In this document: positions 48,240 through 59,989 of the stretch, one piece after another | Position numbering within the stretch: the stretch's first letter is position 1 | Layout of the letters: the number at the start of each line of letters is the position of its first letter | Source of the DNA: Spongilla lacustris | Lineage: Eukaryota > Porifera > Demospongiae > Spongillida > Spongillidae | NCBI GenBank assembly: GCA_949361645.1 | Contig: OX442417.1 | Coordinates: forward strand, 2,981,026-3,045,025 | Direction of reading: 5' to 3' | Length of the DNA: 64,000 nucleotides | The notes under the pieces: model-generated | Seen by the model: the letters and a program-made list of their open reading frames with translations, nothing else | Database searches by the model: none | What the model was told of the DNA's origin: nothing | Position numbers and translations under genes: made by a program

Positions 48240-49288
48240 CAGGGCTGCCGCGATATATCGCGATATGCGATGTTTTTTTATACATCGCGATATGCGATAT
48301 ATCGCGATATTTTTTGGTCATATCGCGATACAAACGTACATGGATATACGGAGATAGACGGAAGAATAGACGGAGAAAGACGGAAATATACGAAGAGTCA
48401 TTCAGCAGATGCAACTAGTGTTGGGCCATGCATGCACATACATTCGAATTCAGCTGCGGTGCTGCGTACATATATTCTCTAAATTATCCGCCCCCATTGA
48501 AATTCAGCCGCCCGTCGAAGTATTTAAACGTGTGACCACGAACGCTTATAATAAGTCCTCTTTTTTACCATATTATACATGTATTATATTGTCACGGAAG
48601 AGTTCACGGTTATGGAGATAATATCGTTAAATACGAGTCTTTTTTTTCGATGAGGAAGATGAATGCATGGGGCCATAAAATCATTTTGGAATCATTTATG
48701 TGATCGGAAAGCATATAATTAATGTTCAATCACGCAGTGATTTAATCCTCTCTTAAATTTCTTTCCTGCATGCGATATTGTGCGGCTTTTGTGCCGCAAA
48801 AAATGCATTTATCCAGCCCGTCCGTCGAGTGAGTGACTTCATGCATGATTTCTTTTCTGGTGCATAACTCATGCCGTGGAGCAAGCCCTTTCTAAAGGTA
48901 CAGTCGAGGCTAAGATAGCTAGATACTTCCTTATCCTTATACCATTTTGGCAACACTCTTCATGTATACAGGTATATGTATACCATTTGCCACGGCAATT
49001 GGTACAGTGTCTCTTTCCCCCTTCCCACGTCCCACGTACCCCCCCCCCCTCCCCCCCCCCCCCCCCCCCCCCGGGCCGGCCTCCCCCCTTTCGGGCCATA
49101 TAGCATTTTATGTGTTTGTTCTTGTGTCGCCACCACAACAACGCAGCCTCAACTTGCATGATGTGGTTATTGATAAATAATTGCTCGATGAATATACTTA
49201 AAAAATATCGCGATACGATATTTTACTCATATCGTGATATATCGCGATATGGGCGATATCGGCGGAAGACCATATCGCGGCAGCACTG
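48240..49288. mobile_element. hAT-like element with ATCGCGAT-rich ends
   Basis: Starts CAGGGCTGCCGCGATAT and ends ATATCGCGGCAGCACTG. Both subterminal zones are dense in ATATCGCGATAT palindromes. The interior includes C and G homopolymers (49040-49072) and a short frame with ARYFLILIPFW, weakly like the hAT pre-C-terminal region. No clean target duplication, partly because the previous element inserted at its left edge. Confidence 0.7.
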
Positions 49289-49324
49289 CATGCCCACATT
49301 CCCACAATTTCCCCACAGTCTCTA

Positions 49325-49440
49325 AAATGGCACTGATATATCTGGCTATTCCAGCATCAGGTACACCATCAGAGCGAACTAAACTAATACTTGAACGCAA
49401 AAGATGGAGATGGACTCTGCCCGGCTAGAAAGAGTTTTGC
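49325..49440 (+). pseudogene. hAT transposase C-terminal fragment
   Basis: KMALIYLAIPASGTPSERTK-LILERKRW followed in a shifted frame by ARLERVLLLRC: the hAT dimerisation domain with its SER motif. Homologous to the fragment at 47690. A stop and a frameshift are present. Confidence 0.75.
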
Positions 49441-49687
49441 TGTTACGTTGTGTTCAAACTTTAAACATATACCCTTCCTAGGTGTTTATACCTATAATTA
49501 AGCTGTTCAGCATACTTTTTCATTATTCAAACAAAATTCATTATTATTTTTTACACGCAATTTTACTGATGACGCGTACATGTAAGCTTGTACAGGTAAT
49601 TAATTCCCAGCCCTTGACGGTTGACCGCCGACCGTGACCGCCAAACTCGAGATTTGACGGTTTTGGCGGTCAGAAATGGCCGTTGTG

Positions 49688-50051
49688 GGAGGGCGGATTG
49701 TCCCCCCGTGCAGAATGTCGCCCCGGACATTCTGCACTAGGGCACAATGCCCCCCGGACATTCTGCACTAGGGCAAACTGTCCCCCACCACGGTAAAATG
49801 TCCCCCCCCCCCCCCCCCAGGACACTCCACACTAGGGCGCAATGTCCTACCTATAGGATAACAAAGGCAGTTATAAACGTCCAACAGGCTGGTTTTTAAC
49901 AAAGACCCGTCCTTATCTAGTGTAAAAACCATCCTGCCCGGATTGTGCGTCCAGGATGGGAATACATGTGGTTCTACCCTAGTTCTGTCGAATGTTGAAG
50001 CAATAATTCAATTCATACGTCAACATTCGACAAAGAACCCGGCTCCAAGCG

Positions 50052-50082
<31 letters not shown>

Positions 50083-51782
50083 AAAAAAAAAGTTATAGAC
50101 ACCATCCTAAAAATTCTTAAAACCAAGGGCCAGGTCAACCCCCCCCCCCCCCCCCCCTCCGCCTTCGAACACGCCCATTTTTCGACCATGCCCCTTAAAA
50201 TAATTACGTAATTGACAATTGACCACACCTACAATTAAGATAATATTACAAATTGAAAGCAGGCTTCGTTGCAGATTGCTGTTGCAGGTGTTGTCACTTC
50301 GTCGCTTGCAGCTGGAGACGCTGTTTCACTTGTACCATAGAATTTCGCGATACTCAGTCTCTCGTGCCATGACGTAATGCACAGGCTGTAGGCCTATCGA
50401 ATATTACATCCCTGCCCATCAATTAAGGTTTGCGGTACTCCAACAAGATTTTGAAGAACGGCACGCATTATCGTTCATGATTTGGTAAAGTACTCGTTTA
50501 AACAATAGCAGGCGGGGCATGCTCGCGTGAGGCGTGAGTCGGCGTGACCTCATGCATGTTACTTAGTACCAGGTGTATCCGTGGCTTACTTAGTAGCGTT
50601 AGTATAGTTTTTATCTTTACATTGCTTTGCGACGCTTCAATTGTTGCACTATTGGGTAGTGAATTGGTATGAAGGCCACGCCCACGAATTGTGTCTCAGT
50701 CACGTGACATAGCTTACAATCGCACTAGATAGGCAGTTAAGCCCTATCTTTGCACGAATTGGACACCCATGAATAAACAATATGATTCCATCATTATGCT
50801 GCTGTAGTGCGAGCTAAAGTGCAAAAAAAAAAAAATTAAGAAAAGTGATGGATTTAAAAAAAAAAATTTTTTTTGGCCAAGACCCCCCTCCCCCCCTCCT
50901 AACTTTGATACCTCATAACTTTTTTTCATAGACCCCCCTGAAAAAAAGAATAGCATATTCGTGATGCTCTCAATGAGCTCTTCAAAGTTGGGGGATGGTG
51001 TCTTCCACTTTGTTTTTTGCCCCCCCCCCCCCCCCCCCTCGGCTCCAAGTAAGATTTTTACATTATTTCCACCCTGGACGCAGGATGCATGGTTTTTACG
51101 CTATTTAGGATGGGTTTTAGTCTGGGTAACCGACTGATCGGTTGTACTATCACGCAACAGATGAACTGACGATACATGGGAATAGCCTTTCCTGAGATAT
51201 GTCAGGCGGTGCATGCAGTGTGGAGCTGTGTTTATGTGACATTACTTTTCAGGCTATGATCATCCTATTGATCTCAATATATATTTCAATCTCTCATACT
51301 GATATCGATGAGATTTCAGCCATGAAGTATATCAATCACCACTCCTTAGGAATTTTAATAATGAATGTTCGTGTATATATGTGTGTGAATATTGGTTTCA
51401 ATGAGTGCTTTGACGACACGGAAAGGATAAGAGCTGTGTATTCTTTAATACTAAAATTCTAAATGTTCGTGTATGTGAGTCAGTATTGCATTGGTTACAA
51501 TGAGCTTTTCAAGCGGCGGAACGACATGCAGCTTTGGCGACGGCTAGGAGCTACTGAGTAATGGCGTCAACGCGATTCCATGTACTGCCGTAAAATATTC
51601 CCAGCCTTGTCATAGATGAAATAAAATGTTATGCGAGGGGGGACATTTTACCCTGCATGGAGGGGGACAGTTTGCCCTAGTGTAGATTATCCGGGGGGAC
51701 AATGTACACTAGTGCAGAATGTCCGGGGGGACATTGTACACTAATGCAAAATGTCCGGGGGGACAAATTTTTGGGGGGACAT
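49688..51782. mobile_element. element with GTCCCCCCGGACATT subterminal modules (third family)
   Basis: The left zone (49700-49860) repeats TGTCCCCCCGGACATTCTGC and ACTAGGGCA modules; the right zone (51640-51782) carries the inverse. The architecture is that of the 9615-11336 element, where the spacer module is CCTAGGCA instead of CACTAGGGCA. The interior has several long G or C homopolymers (50053-50080, 50138-50157, 51021-51038) and no recognisable protein. Exact ends and target duplication are unclear. Confidence 0.6.
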
Positions 51783-51915
51783 TGTCTAACGGTTGGCCGT
51801 GGCCGTGACCGGGAAGGATCGATGCCGGCCATTGCTGGCCGTGACCGTGACCGTCGGGGGTCTAATCCGATCAGCCGTCCGTCCGGGACTTGTTCCAATT
51901 AGCGGCAACACTGAT

Positions 51916-52050
51916 GGCAATAGCGTTTCAAATTCAAGAACCAAGCCGAGTGAAATTTCATCTGGAAAGCGTGGGCCAAGTGAAAAACGACGATTGAACG
52001 TGGAACTTGTTCTGTTTGAACTTTTTTGTTCTTGAATTTTCAATAAAGAG
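51916..52050 (+). CDS. possible 3'-terminal exon with poly(A) signal
   Basis: The plus frame reads DGNSVSNSRTKPSEISSGKR-GPSEKRRLNVELVLFELFCS and stops at 52033-52035; AATAAAG follows at 52042-52048. Composition is protein-like, and the frame directly abuts the hAT right end at 51913, so the transposon seems to have landed at or near the 5' edge of an exon. The frame also reads through the transposon end (51793-52035). No family recognised. Confidence 0.35.
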
Positions 52051-52501
52051 TTTGTATTTTTTATTATTAATTAGTGCTTGTACCACGGATCACGGTAATA
52101 CAACGCGTCGCGTCAACTACTTGTTGACGCCAACGTGACGCGACGCGTCACCAAATTGATCGACGCACACGTGACGTGACGCGTCAAGAAAACACTGTAT
52201 GAGAGTTACTATATTTAATGTAACTCTCGATAAGAGTTAATTGTGGGTTCTGCTGAGTCGTGCTGACACGGATACCACCCACAAACCGCATTCTAAACAA
52301 TTGTGGGTTTTGTGGGTGCTAACGTATACACTTATACACGCACACACATAAACAAAGCGTGTAACGGCTTTCAAAGATAAACACAATAACAACTTTCATG
52401 TCAAATCCGGGAGCTCTCTATGGCAATGCTCCTGAAACTCCTCTGTATACCCCCTACATGTGTTCTCCTGTATGTTATTACATGGTGTGGTATGATGGAC
52501 G

Positions 52502-52503
<2 letters not shown>

Positions 52504-52598
<95 letters not shown>
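52504..52598. repeat. (TG)n microsatellite
   Basis: About 47 perfect TG units. Long frames on both strands here are by-products of the repeat. Confidence 0.96.
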
Positions 52599-52599
<1 letters not shown>

Positions 52600-53400
52600 A
52601 TGTATGCGTTTGTGTATTGGATTTGTGCCCAAGTGTGATTTGTGTGCATAAGTGTGTACATGCATGTATGTTAAAATGTGCATTTGGTACAACAATGTAG
52701 GCATTTTTGCTTACGACACCAAATGGTACAGCCATTATAAATTAATACCCATTTTCATTTCAATTGATTTATTGTGTTGCATGCGTACACTTTATTGTGG
52801 TGACACACCGCCTTGAACATGTTCCTACTTAAGCTTAAATTGAAAGGCAATGCATGGTTTTGAACTTATAAGCGGTGTCCTAGTATGTGACTGTGTTTTA
52901 CTCAATAACGATTTGCGATTTGACCACATTGCTATTGCGTCATTGATTTTGACGCACGTTAAAAATGCGGATGACAGCAATTACGCAACAGTGACCACCG
53001 TTTACTTATACAATTCAATTACTGCGCCGGAAAATTAATATGCAATGAATTTCTGTAATTTTCCACTGTTGCGAGGTGTTACTTTCCACTGTTCCGTGTA
53101 GGTAGGTTGCACGTTCACAGCGGCTATGACAACAGGAGCGTCTCTATAGATAACCGAGCCATTTGCTCGCGGTCTGTTCCAGATACCTTACCAGAGTGCT
53201 ACAAACAATCAGTTTATACCAACGTGTAGAGGAGTCACGTATCTAAACGACTTTAAAAGTTGTACGTAGAAGACTCGTTCGGTTCAAAGGTTCTTAGGTG
53301 CTAATGAGATGATAGTTAAAAATAGCAAATATAATAATTAAATTCCGCGGTTACTAGCGTCATTGAATATCCCAGGCCACCTCGCCACTGGATAGGTCTT
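52600..53400. other. unrecognised; probable upstream region of the exon at 53402
   Basis: No repeat recognised. The last 200 bases have more CpG than the surroundings, compatible with a promoter, but no TATA box is evident. Confidence 0.3.
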
Positions 53401-53401
53401 C

Positions 53402-53608
53402 ATGTCGAGTTATAACGGGAAGTCTTCGCTGCTTACTGCTCATCGCGATAATAATGGACAACCTCCTTCAGTCGAGGTTGACATGGTAAGCGAGTCCCAC
53501 GAGTTGGGTGACTGCGGCTGCGTTAAACCCAACGGCCACCTCACCGCTGGCGGATACGGCACGGCCCCTGGGAGCCATCCTTCACCTGCCTCATCGGTGT
53601 CAGTACAG
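53402..53608 (+). CDS. candidate first coding exon, unknown gene
   Basis: ATG at 53402 opens 69 codons ending in a consensus donor (GTACAG|GTAAGC), phase 0. The peptide begins MSSYNGKSSLLTAHRDNNGQ and includes SHELGDCGCVKPNGHLTAGG, rich in Gly, Ser and Pro, resembling a disordered cytoplasmic N-terminus. Codon composition differs from the AT-rich flanks. No convincing second exon was found in the window, and I recognise no family. Confidence 0.4.
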
Positions 53609-53699
53609 GTAAGCTTTCGACCTAACGGTGCCCATGTCATGTGTACGTTAGCAACAATACCCACCACCATGCACCACCACCCTAGCGTGACGTAGCCAC

Positions 53700-54117
53700 A
53701 CCCTCGCCCTCCGCATAGCGCGAGGCACATGCCCGAGATAACACTAATATCGATATCTATACATGCACAGTCATGTCCAGAAACTGTGCGATTGTGATTA
53801 AAAAAATCTAATTGCACCATTAAACTCACTAGGTACTTTAGAGATTTATCACGTTATTAAAACTGCTAAATAATTTATTAAAATATATTATTGTTATTGT
53901 CTTTTAATAAATGCATTGTATGTCTGCATGGCAGGGAAGTTAGGAATAGGCATTGCTGTTACATAAAATCCTTCCAAACTACAGCTATCGTCGATTTTAG
54001 TGATCTAAGCATACGCATGCGCAACTCAAAACATTTAGTTGTACTCGTGCCCCTGCCATTGGATGCATTCTAGAGGTCACATGATCTGTTATTTAACCAT
54101 TTTGATCCTTTGTATAG
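53700..54117. other. intron-like, nothing recognised
   Basis: AT-rich sequence downstream of the donor at 53609; no repeat or exon identified. Confidence 0.3.
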
Positions 54118-54335
54118 TAGTTGGGCGTAGCCTTTTGGCGGAGGGTCGGGTATCAAGCCTATACCAAGATTTGTACCCATCTGATACTATTGTGGATATA
54201 ATAGCTCTACACTCGCTATCAATCTAATTCTTGGTATACGCTAGTCTCGCTAGCCAGACGTACAACATCGAACTTCAACTGGATAGGCTTGAAACCCCCA
54301 TAACGCGAAGGTCGAGCTAATAGAACCGCTGCTGT
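54118..54335. mobile_element. relic of the TAGTTGGGCGTAGCC MITE family
   Basis: Begins TAGTTGGGCGTAGCCTTTTG and includes GGTCGGGTATCAAG and GATTTGTACCCATCTG, blocks shared in order with the inverse of 9779-9918. GCGAAGGTCGAGCTAATAG at about 54305 may be the degraded far end. Confidence 0.45.
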
Positions 54336-55840
54336 GGAGTAGCTACCACATAATATGATATATGTATAGGTGTGACTACGAGACTCGCTCGTTAAGATGC
54401 ATGGGCGATTCCGTCCCTATATTATTATATAATTATATATGTAAAATTATATATATATCTATCTGCATGCGCATCGCTCTGACGTTGACCACGACGACTG
54501 GCTTGTTTTTGATAACATACTAGAAGTTCTCGTGGAGGTGTGTTAAGGATATTGCCTTCCACTACCTAAAGAATTAACATATACATGGCGGCGTATATTC
54601 ACAGCTGGACTCTCCACTGTGTCCTGGCCCTATTATACTGTATATCGTCGATTAATGACTGTATATGGATCAATTGGCAGGCAAGGTCGCTCGCGCTCAC
54701 TCCATAGCTGTCTCGTTCCCAGACCCAATATCTGCTACGAGGTTAAGTCCTGTACTCATTTCTATCCAGCTCCGCCGGAATTTTGGCTAGGGTATACAAG
54801 AAGGATGAACAGCCGTAAACGAATTCGGCAGTTGGCCTGAGATGTGTGTGTTTGTTATGCCGTGTGTTCTACTTTTTTATGATTGAGCGGCTGGAAGGAA
54901 ATGCACACGCACCCACACGCAAATGCAAATACAAACATGCACCATTTGCCGTACTACGTAGCTAAGCAACTAATACAGCTGTTCCTTATGAATATAATTA
55001 CGCGGGCATTTCGTGCGCAGGCGCAACATATACATTGTTACACCCGAGTACGATCGCGGCGATATCAGCTCAGAGAGATTGATGCGAGAAACCAGCTCGT
55101 TCGAAATGCACTAAGCGAACTAACTTTGATTTGTAGCTGGAGCTGTCCGTCGTCATGACACGTGGAGAGGGAGATCTCTTTTGGCTAGTTCGAATTAATA
55201 CTGTGCCCGTACATGACAAAGACGTTAACGTTACGTTTACGTTTCTAATCAGAAGTAATTATTGTCGTACATGTAATAGCGTATCCGGATATCGTCATAA
55301 AAATGTATTCGAATAATGGGCGAATTGTCGATGCGGACGACGAATACCTAAGTACCTCCGAATGGAGATGCGCAAACCGGTTATTTCGAATAGAACAAAT
55401 CCAATAATCGATTTTGCTAATGCTAAATTACAATTCGAACGGATAGGTTTTTGTGAATATCCGAATAACCAGAATAACCTGATAACCGGATACACACCCT
55501 ACATGTAGCTTCACCAGGGATAATGCTGTCACATACATGGTGCTCCCAGGCGTCGACACACCATAGATATTACAGCCTACTCTAGCCTCTAATATCTATG
55601 GACACGCTCAGATTAGATAAAATTGAGTTTAAAAAGTGGTGATCATGATGTGCAGGCAGCAACTGATTGAGTAATAAAAATGGGATTACGGAAATCAAAT
55701 ATTACATACCTACATTAAAGTTATTTCAGCACTTACTAATTATCACCTACTTTGTGTTTGTTTACGTACGTTAGGGCGGCTGGAAAGTAATTGCAATCAA
55801 ATAGGTGACCACAAAGGCTTTGAGTCAGTTACATTCTCTG
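54336..55840. other. unrecognised region
   Basis: Contains a TA-rich tract at about 54420-54460 and short frames (54619-54840, 54883-55158) without recognisable similarity. No repeat structure noticed. Confidence 0.3.
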
Positions 55841-56281
55841 TTAGTACATGTAATACCTTCTTGAACTTTCCACATTTATCACAATCACACACACATACAC
55901 AACCAATACATAACCAAATAAATATAAATGCCACACCACAACTGTTACATCACCTATTACATACATCTGCAGAGCCATGTACATATAGCTAGACCACATA
56001 AAGCCTTCCATTTGAGTTGTTGCTGAAGTGTTTTCACCAGGTGCATGTTGGAAGGGTGGCTGGCACAGTCCATGAGATGCAAAACTTTGTGTCCAGTCCC
56101 TGATCCATACCAGGTGGTTATGTAGGTAAGCCTCCTCTCCTGGCAGACGACTGGTGTCTGTGCTATGTGTACAACCAAACCAAGGAGTTTTTCTAACCAA
56201 ACTAATAAAGGTGGACACCACAGGATGTGACAATTGTAGCCACTTTAAACAATTATTCTTTGGTCCTACATCTACATGCAT
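55841..56281 (-). CDS. hypothetical 146-residue ORF
   Basis: Open from ATG at 56281. Residues about 1-90 are varied and protein-like, with evenly spread Cys, His and Trp (CLKWLQLSHPVVSTFISLVR, LPGEEAYLHNHLVWIRDWTQ); the last 50 are hydrophobic and may be non-coding or past a splice site. A second overlapping minus frame (55957-56178) is a shadow. I recognise no family. Confidence 0.3.
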   Translation of the reverse strand: MHVDVGPKNNCLKWLQLSHPVVSTFISLVRKTPWFGCTHSTDTSRLPGEEAYLHNHLVWIRDWTQSFASHGLCQPPFQHAPGENTSATTQMEGFMWSSYMYMALQMYVIGDVTVVVWHLYLFGYVLVVYVCVIVINVESSRRYYMY

Positions 56282-56479
56282 GTAACACGTAGATCTATCT
56301 CCTTCTAACTGTACCCTACATCAGAAACCTTTAAACTTAATTTGATTCATATCCCAGTGGCTGCCTCTGGGATGTGCTATCAAATTCCTCATCTCTAAGG
56401 AGAAGGGCCTACATGTATTATCTTTTCCCAACTGTTCCACAAGGATATCTCCCATCCACCTTCACAAGGCACTCTCTCC

Positions 56480-56716
56480 TCTACCTCCACAAGGCTATCT
56501 CACAAGGCTACCTCCCTCCACCTTCACAAAACTACCTCCCTCCACCTTCACAAAACTACCTCCCTCCACCTTCACCTCCCTCCACCTTCACAAGGCTACC
56601 TCCCTCCACCTTCACAAAACTACCTCCACCTTCACAAAACTACCTCCCTCCACCTTCACAAAACTACCTCCCTCCACCTTCACAAAACTACCTCCCTCCA
56701 CCTTCACAAGGCTGTC
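56480..56716. repeat. 24-bp minisatellite CTACCTCCCTCCACCTTCAC-AAAA, about 9 units
   Basis: Strand-asymmetric C/T-rich array with two shortened units. The plus frame repeats LPPPSQNY and the minus frame repeats GGSFVKVE; neither is taken as a gene. Confidence 0.9.
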
Positions 56717-56869
56717 ACCTTTTCCACGGGTTTTTTTTGCTGTATTGGTAGTTTTCATTCTGCAGAGATGAAAAAATATATAGACACGCACAGATACAGA
56801 TACGTAGGTACTATTAGTTGCAACAGAACAAAAATATGGCGTCAGGTTTGCACGTAAGAGCATGCCCAT

Positions 56870-58245
56870 CTTTACAAATATTAATGAAGGTAGAACAGGT
56901 GCAAAAATGTGGCTTTGCTATAGGGATTACATCCACGAACTCCTTGTGGTAGAATTAGCAATATAGGTGAGTAAGCCGGAATCGAATCGTTTAAAACCAA
57001 CGCAACCAAAACAAGCCGTTCTAGAATCCATGTACATGTACATATAGGTAGCTAAAACACTCCCAACATGATCGCGCCCTACAGCTATAGGGCTTAAAAG
57101 AATGTTGGAGCAGCCGAGTAGGCCTACTACCAAAAAAAAAAAGTACAATCGCATCTATATTGCCCCCCATGCACACGCACAACAGTCGAAATCAGACGCA
57201 CATGTGTAACAAGCTATCAAGTATCGAACCATCGTTGCTAGGATTCATACCGTGGTCCGCGGTGATTTGTGTCTTCTTGTTTGAAAACCTTCATCGCGGC
57301 AGGGCACGCACGCGGCGTTTGTCGATTTATTATTGGAATATTGGTATTTACAAAGACATATGAACCTTAATGATAAAAGTGATCAGGGAAGCGAGGGTAA
57401 AAGGGTCATGAACGTTAGAATATGTCACACTCCAGCCCTAATGGTTTTACTAACAGCAGTTAGTCTTTCCTTTTTGATATCTAGCTTGGATTTTCGTCAG
57501 GAAGCATAAATGTCTTGAAAAACCCTCATTTTAAAAATCAAAATCCATACATGTCTATGGAAACACTGAAATTCTGATGAGGAAGCGTCAGGAAAAGGGC
57601 TAATTTTTTTGTTTAACGACAGAGGTATACCTTATGATCCTCTTCATCATAAAGTTGCTTTTCCTTGTCATGGGCATCTTTTGCTGAGTTACAGTGATCA
57701 AAAGAGTGTCATCCTCCATACATTTCAATGGACGCGTGCACGGTAATGAAACGGGAAAAACGTCATAACGCGTCAGGAATTACTAATGAGGGCATGCAAT
57801 TTCTGGCCATGATGTATATATGTATATACATGTATAATTCTATATAATTATATATATCCTTGGTGCAACCGCCTTAGTGTATTAAAGATATGAAAATGTA
57901 AAAACCCGAACTACAGATATGTACATGTGTGCGTATATGTACATGTGTATGTGTGGACACTGTTTGGCAGCTAACGTGATGGTTGGTCCCATGTAAGGTG
58001 CACAGGAGGTTATGTAGGTGACCTACATGTAGCCACATGTGTACATGTACAGTACGCAGGGTACAAAGGTTGTGTGGGGTAACAACCGTAACATCCGCCC
58101 CTCTTAGCTGAATTGTCCGCTTTATACACTGCTAATTTAAAAGAGGGGTTGCCTTGGGGGGAAGTCCATTTGCAGCGGCGACGGAAGGAATAAAAAAATG
58201 TAGCCGCCATTATATATATGAAAATCAATAATATGAAATAATTAA
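56870..58245. other. unrecognised region
   Basis: No convincing gene. The 57160-57363 frame has no support beyond its length. The 58010-58324 minus frame runs through a C homopolymer (58246-58268) and looks spurious. Confidence 0.3.
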
Positions 58246-58732
58246 CCCCCCCCCCCCCCCCCCCCCCCTGACACCTGGCGGTTTGTCGCGGTACCGCGAC
58301 AAGAAAGTAGCGGTACCGCGACAAAATTTAGAAAGGCCTCCACCAAACCCTAGCTAGCAATGGAAATATGCATCGATATATACTGAATTTAGTGTAAAAA
58401 TTAATGGGTCGTAAAGATGATAATTCATTCGCGAGATAATAGCAGATCATTATTGCGCATGCGCAATTTGTGATACTGCTTCTATAGCAACGCTACGTAG
58501 CTTGCATAGTGACGTTACGCTATATGCTTGGCACGGTTACGCCCTTTTCTTGAATCGGGTTTTTTGTCTTTCTGGAGGTTCGCGTTGGTGTCTTAGTTTG
58601 AATCGTCGAAAGTCCTATTCAGCTATAATTGTATCTAGTAATTATTTGTGTCCAGTTCTAAACTTTTTTGTTGCCACATGTACTAAGTTAGTTATGGCGT
58701 GTATGAGTGGTTAGGGGGCTTTGTAGCAATAC

Positions 58733-58932
58733 NNNNNNNNNNNNNNNNNNNNNNNNNNNNNNNNNNNNNNNNNNNNNNNNNNNNNNNNNNNNNNNNNNNN
58801 NNNNNNNNNNNNNNNNNNNNNNNNNNNNNNNNNNNNNNNNNNNNNNNNNNNNNNNNNNNNNNNNNNNNNNNNNNNNNNNNNNNNNNNNNNNNNNNNNNNN
58901 NNNNNNNNNNNNNNNNNNNNNNNNNNNNNNNN
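58733..58932. other. assembly gap (200 N)
   Basis: Exactly 200 Ns. Confidence 0.99.
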
Positions 58933-58984
58933 AAATCCTCAGAAAAGTGTAGCGGCCATGGCCGCTACAGCTCCTACGCCACTG
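58933..58984. mobile_element. right end of a hAT-like element truncated by the gap
   Basis: Ends AGCTCCTACGCCACTG; the inverse, CAGTGGCGTAGGAGCT, is a typical hAT-like terminus, followed inward by GTAGCGGCCATGGCCGCTAC, a perfect palindrome. The left end would lie in or before the gap. Confidence 0.5.
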
Positions 58985-59524
58985 TAGTATCATACACAGA
59001 TTTACATAACGGTGTATAGTGGGCGAGCCAGTGGGCGAGCCCATATCAGATGCCAAAACCGCACTACTCAAATCATGTGACCATGAAATAGGCCGGAGCA
59101 CCTCTCCATAACTATTTTATGGGAGCAGTTAAGTGCCGTAAATATTGGAGTACCGCACTTCAGCTTCAGAGCTCTTAGGACCACTGAGGTTAGCGCTGAG
59201 TTATCTGCACAATTCAGGTACTCTGTAATTATTTAATTTGTAACAATTCTGATAGATTGGGACATGTACAGGTCTAGATCAACTCAACAAGCGGTTGAGG
59301 GGGCGAGGGGGGGGGGGGGGGGGGGGAACTATGCATTAATCATGAAGTAGAAGATATATGGGTACAAAATGGCTGTAAATTCGCTGGTATATAATAATTT
59401 TGTCAATTAGCGGTGTGGTCTATTCAGACTATTTGTTTACTCTCGTCCCCAGATACAAACCTGCAGATATACCCCACAAAGGGTCGCGAACTTATTGTCG
59501 TAATCCGTCATTACGCTGTTGTTA

Positions 59525-59535
59525 CAGGCCCGTAC

Positions 59536-59573
<38 letters not shown>

Positions 59574-59605
59574 TCGAGGGGTTCGATCGTACCCCCTCCG
59601 GCCTG
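59525..59605. mobile_element. possible very short TIR unit around a G homopolymer
   Basis: Starts CAGGCCCGTACCCGGG and ends CCCCTCCGGCCTG, an imperfect inverse, with about 30 Gs inside. Could be the collapsed remains of a hAT-type element. No target duplication seen. Confidence 0.3.
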
Positions 59606-59803
59606 ACCCAACTGCACGTTAACTGTCCCGGTTGAGTTTATAATCGAGATATAAATAAGTGTGCAGCCCGAGGTGCAGCCCGAGGTGCAGCCTTAAAAAA
59701 AACTTTAAAATACATAGTCTTGCTGATATCATACATAGAGATGCATTGGATTTCGCTTCAATGAGTAACTAACACTTACCATTGGTCATGATAAGAAGGA
59801 AGG

Positions 59804-59893
59804 TTAGTACACATATAACAATATGTACTGTTCCGTACATATGTACTGTTAGTACACATATTACAATATGTACTGTTCCGTACATATGTACTG
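59804..59893. repeat. 45-bp tandem duplication of palindromic GTACATATGTAC units
   Basis: Two copies of a unit beginning TTAGTACACATAT(A/T)ACAA and containing TACATATGTACTG, each able to fold into small hairpins. Confidence 0.7.
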
Positions 59894-59989
59894 TTCCGTA
59901 CCGTGATTAGAATTATGGTACTAACTGATATAAATCTAACTGCTAGTACAATTTTAATGCAAAACTGACATATCAAACACACCACACTA

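Larger units (their letters stand above)
49300..51913 (+). mobile_element. 3' part of a hAT relic related to 47110-48235, interrupted
   Basis: The right end, GCGGCAACACTG at 51902-51913, and its GACCGTGACCGTCGGGGGTC subterminal zone match the right end of the 47110-48235 element. The transposase C-terminus is at 49325-49440. A separate element (49688-51782) is inserted within the GACCGTGACCG zone. The left end is missing. Confidence 0.65.

Noticed and set aside
48184..48482. Arg/Tyr-rich frames around 48.2-48.4 kb
   Set aside because: They come from ATATCGCGATAT palindromes in the transposon end.
56374..56869. LPPPSQNY-repeat or SFVKVEGG-repeat protein
   Set aside because: 24-bp minisatellite, a multiple of three, so open on both strands without needing selection.
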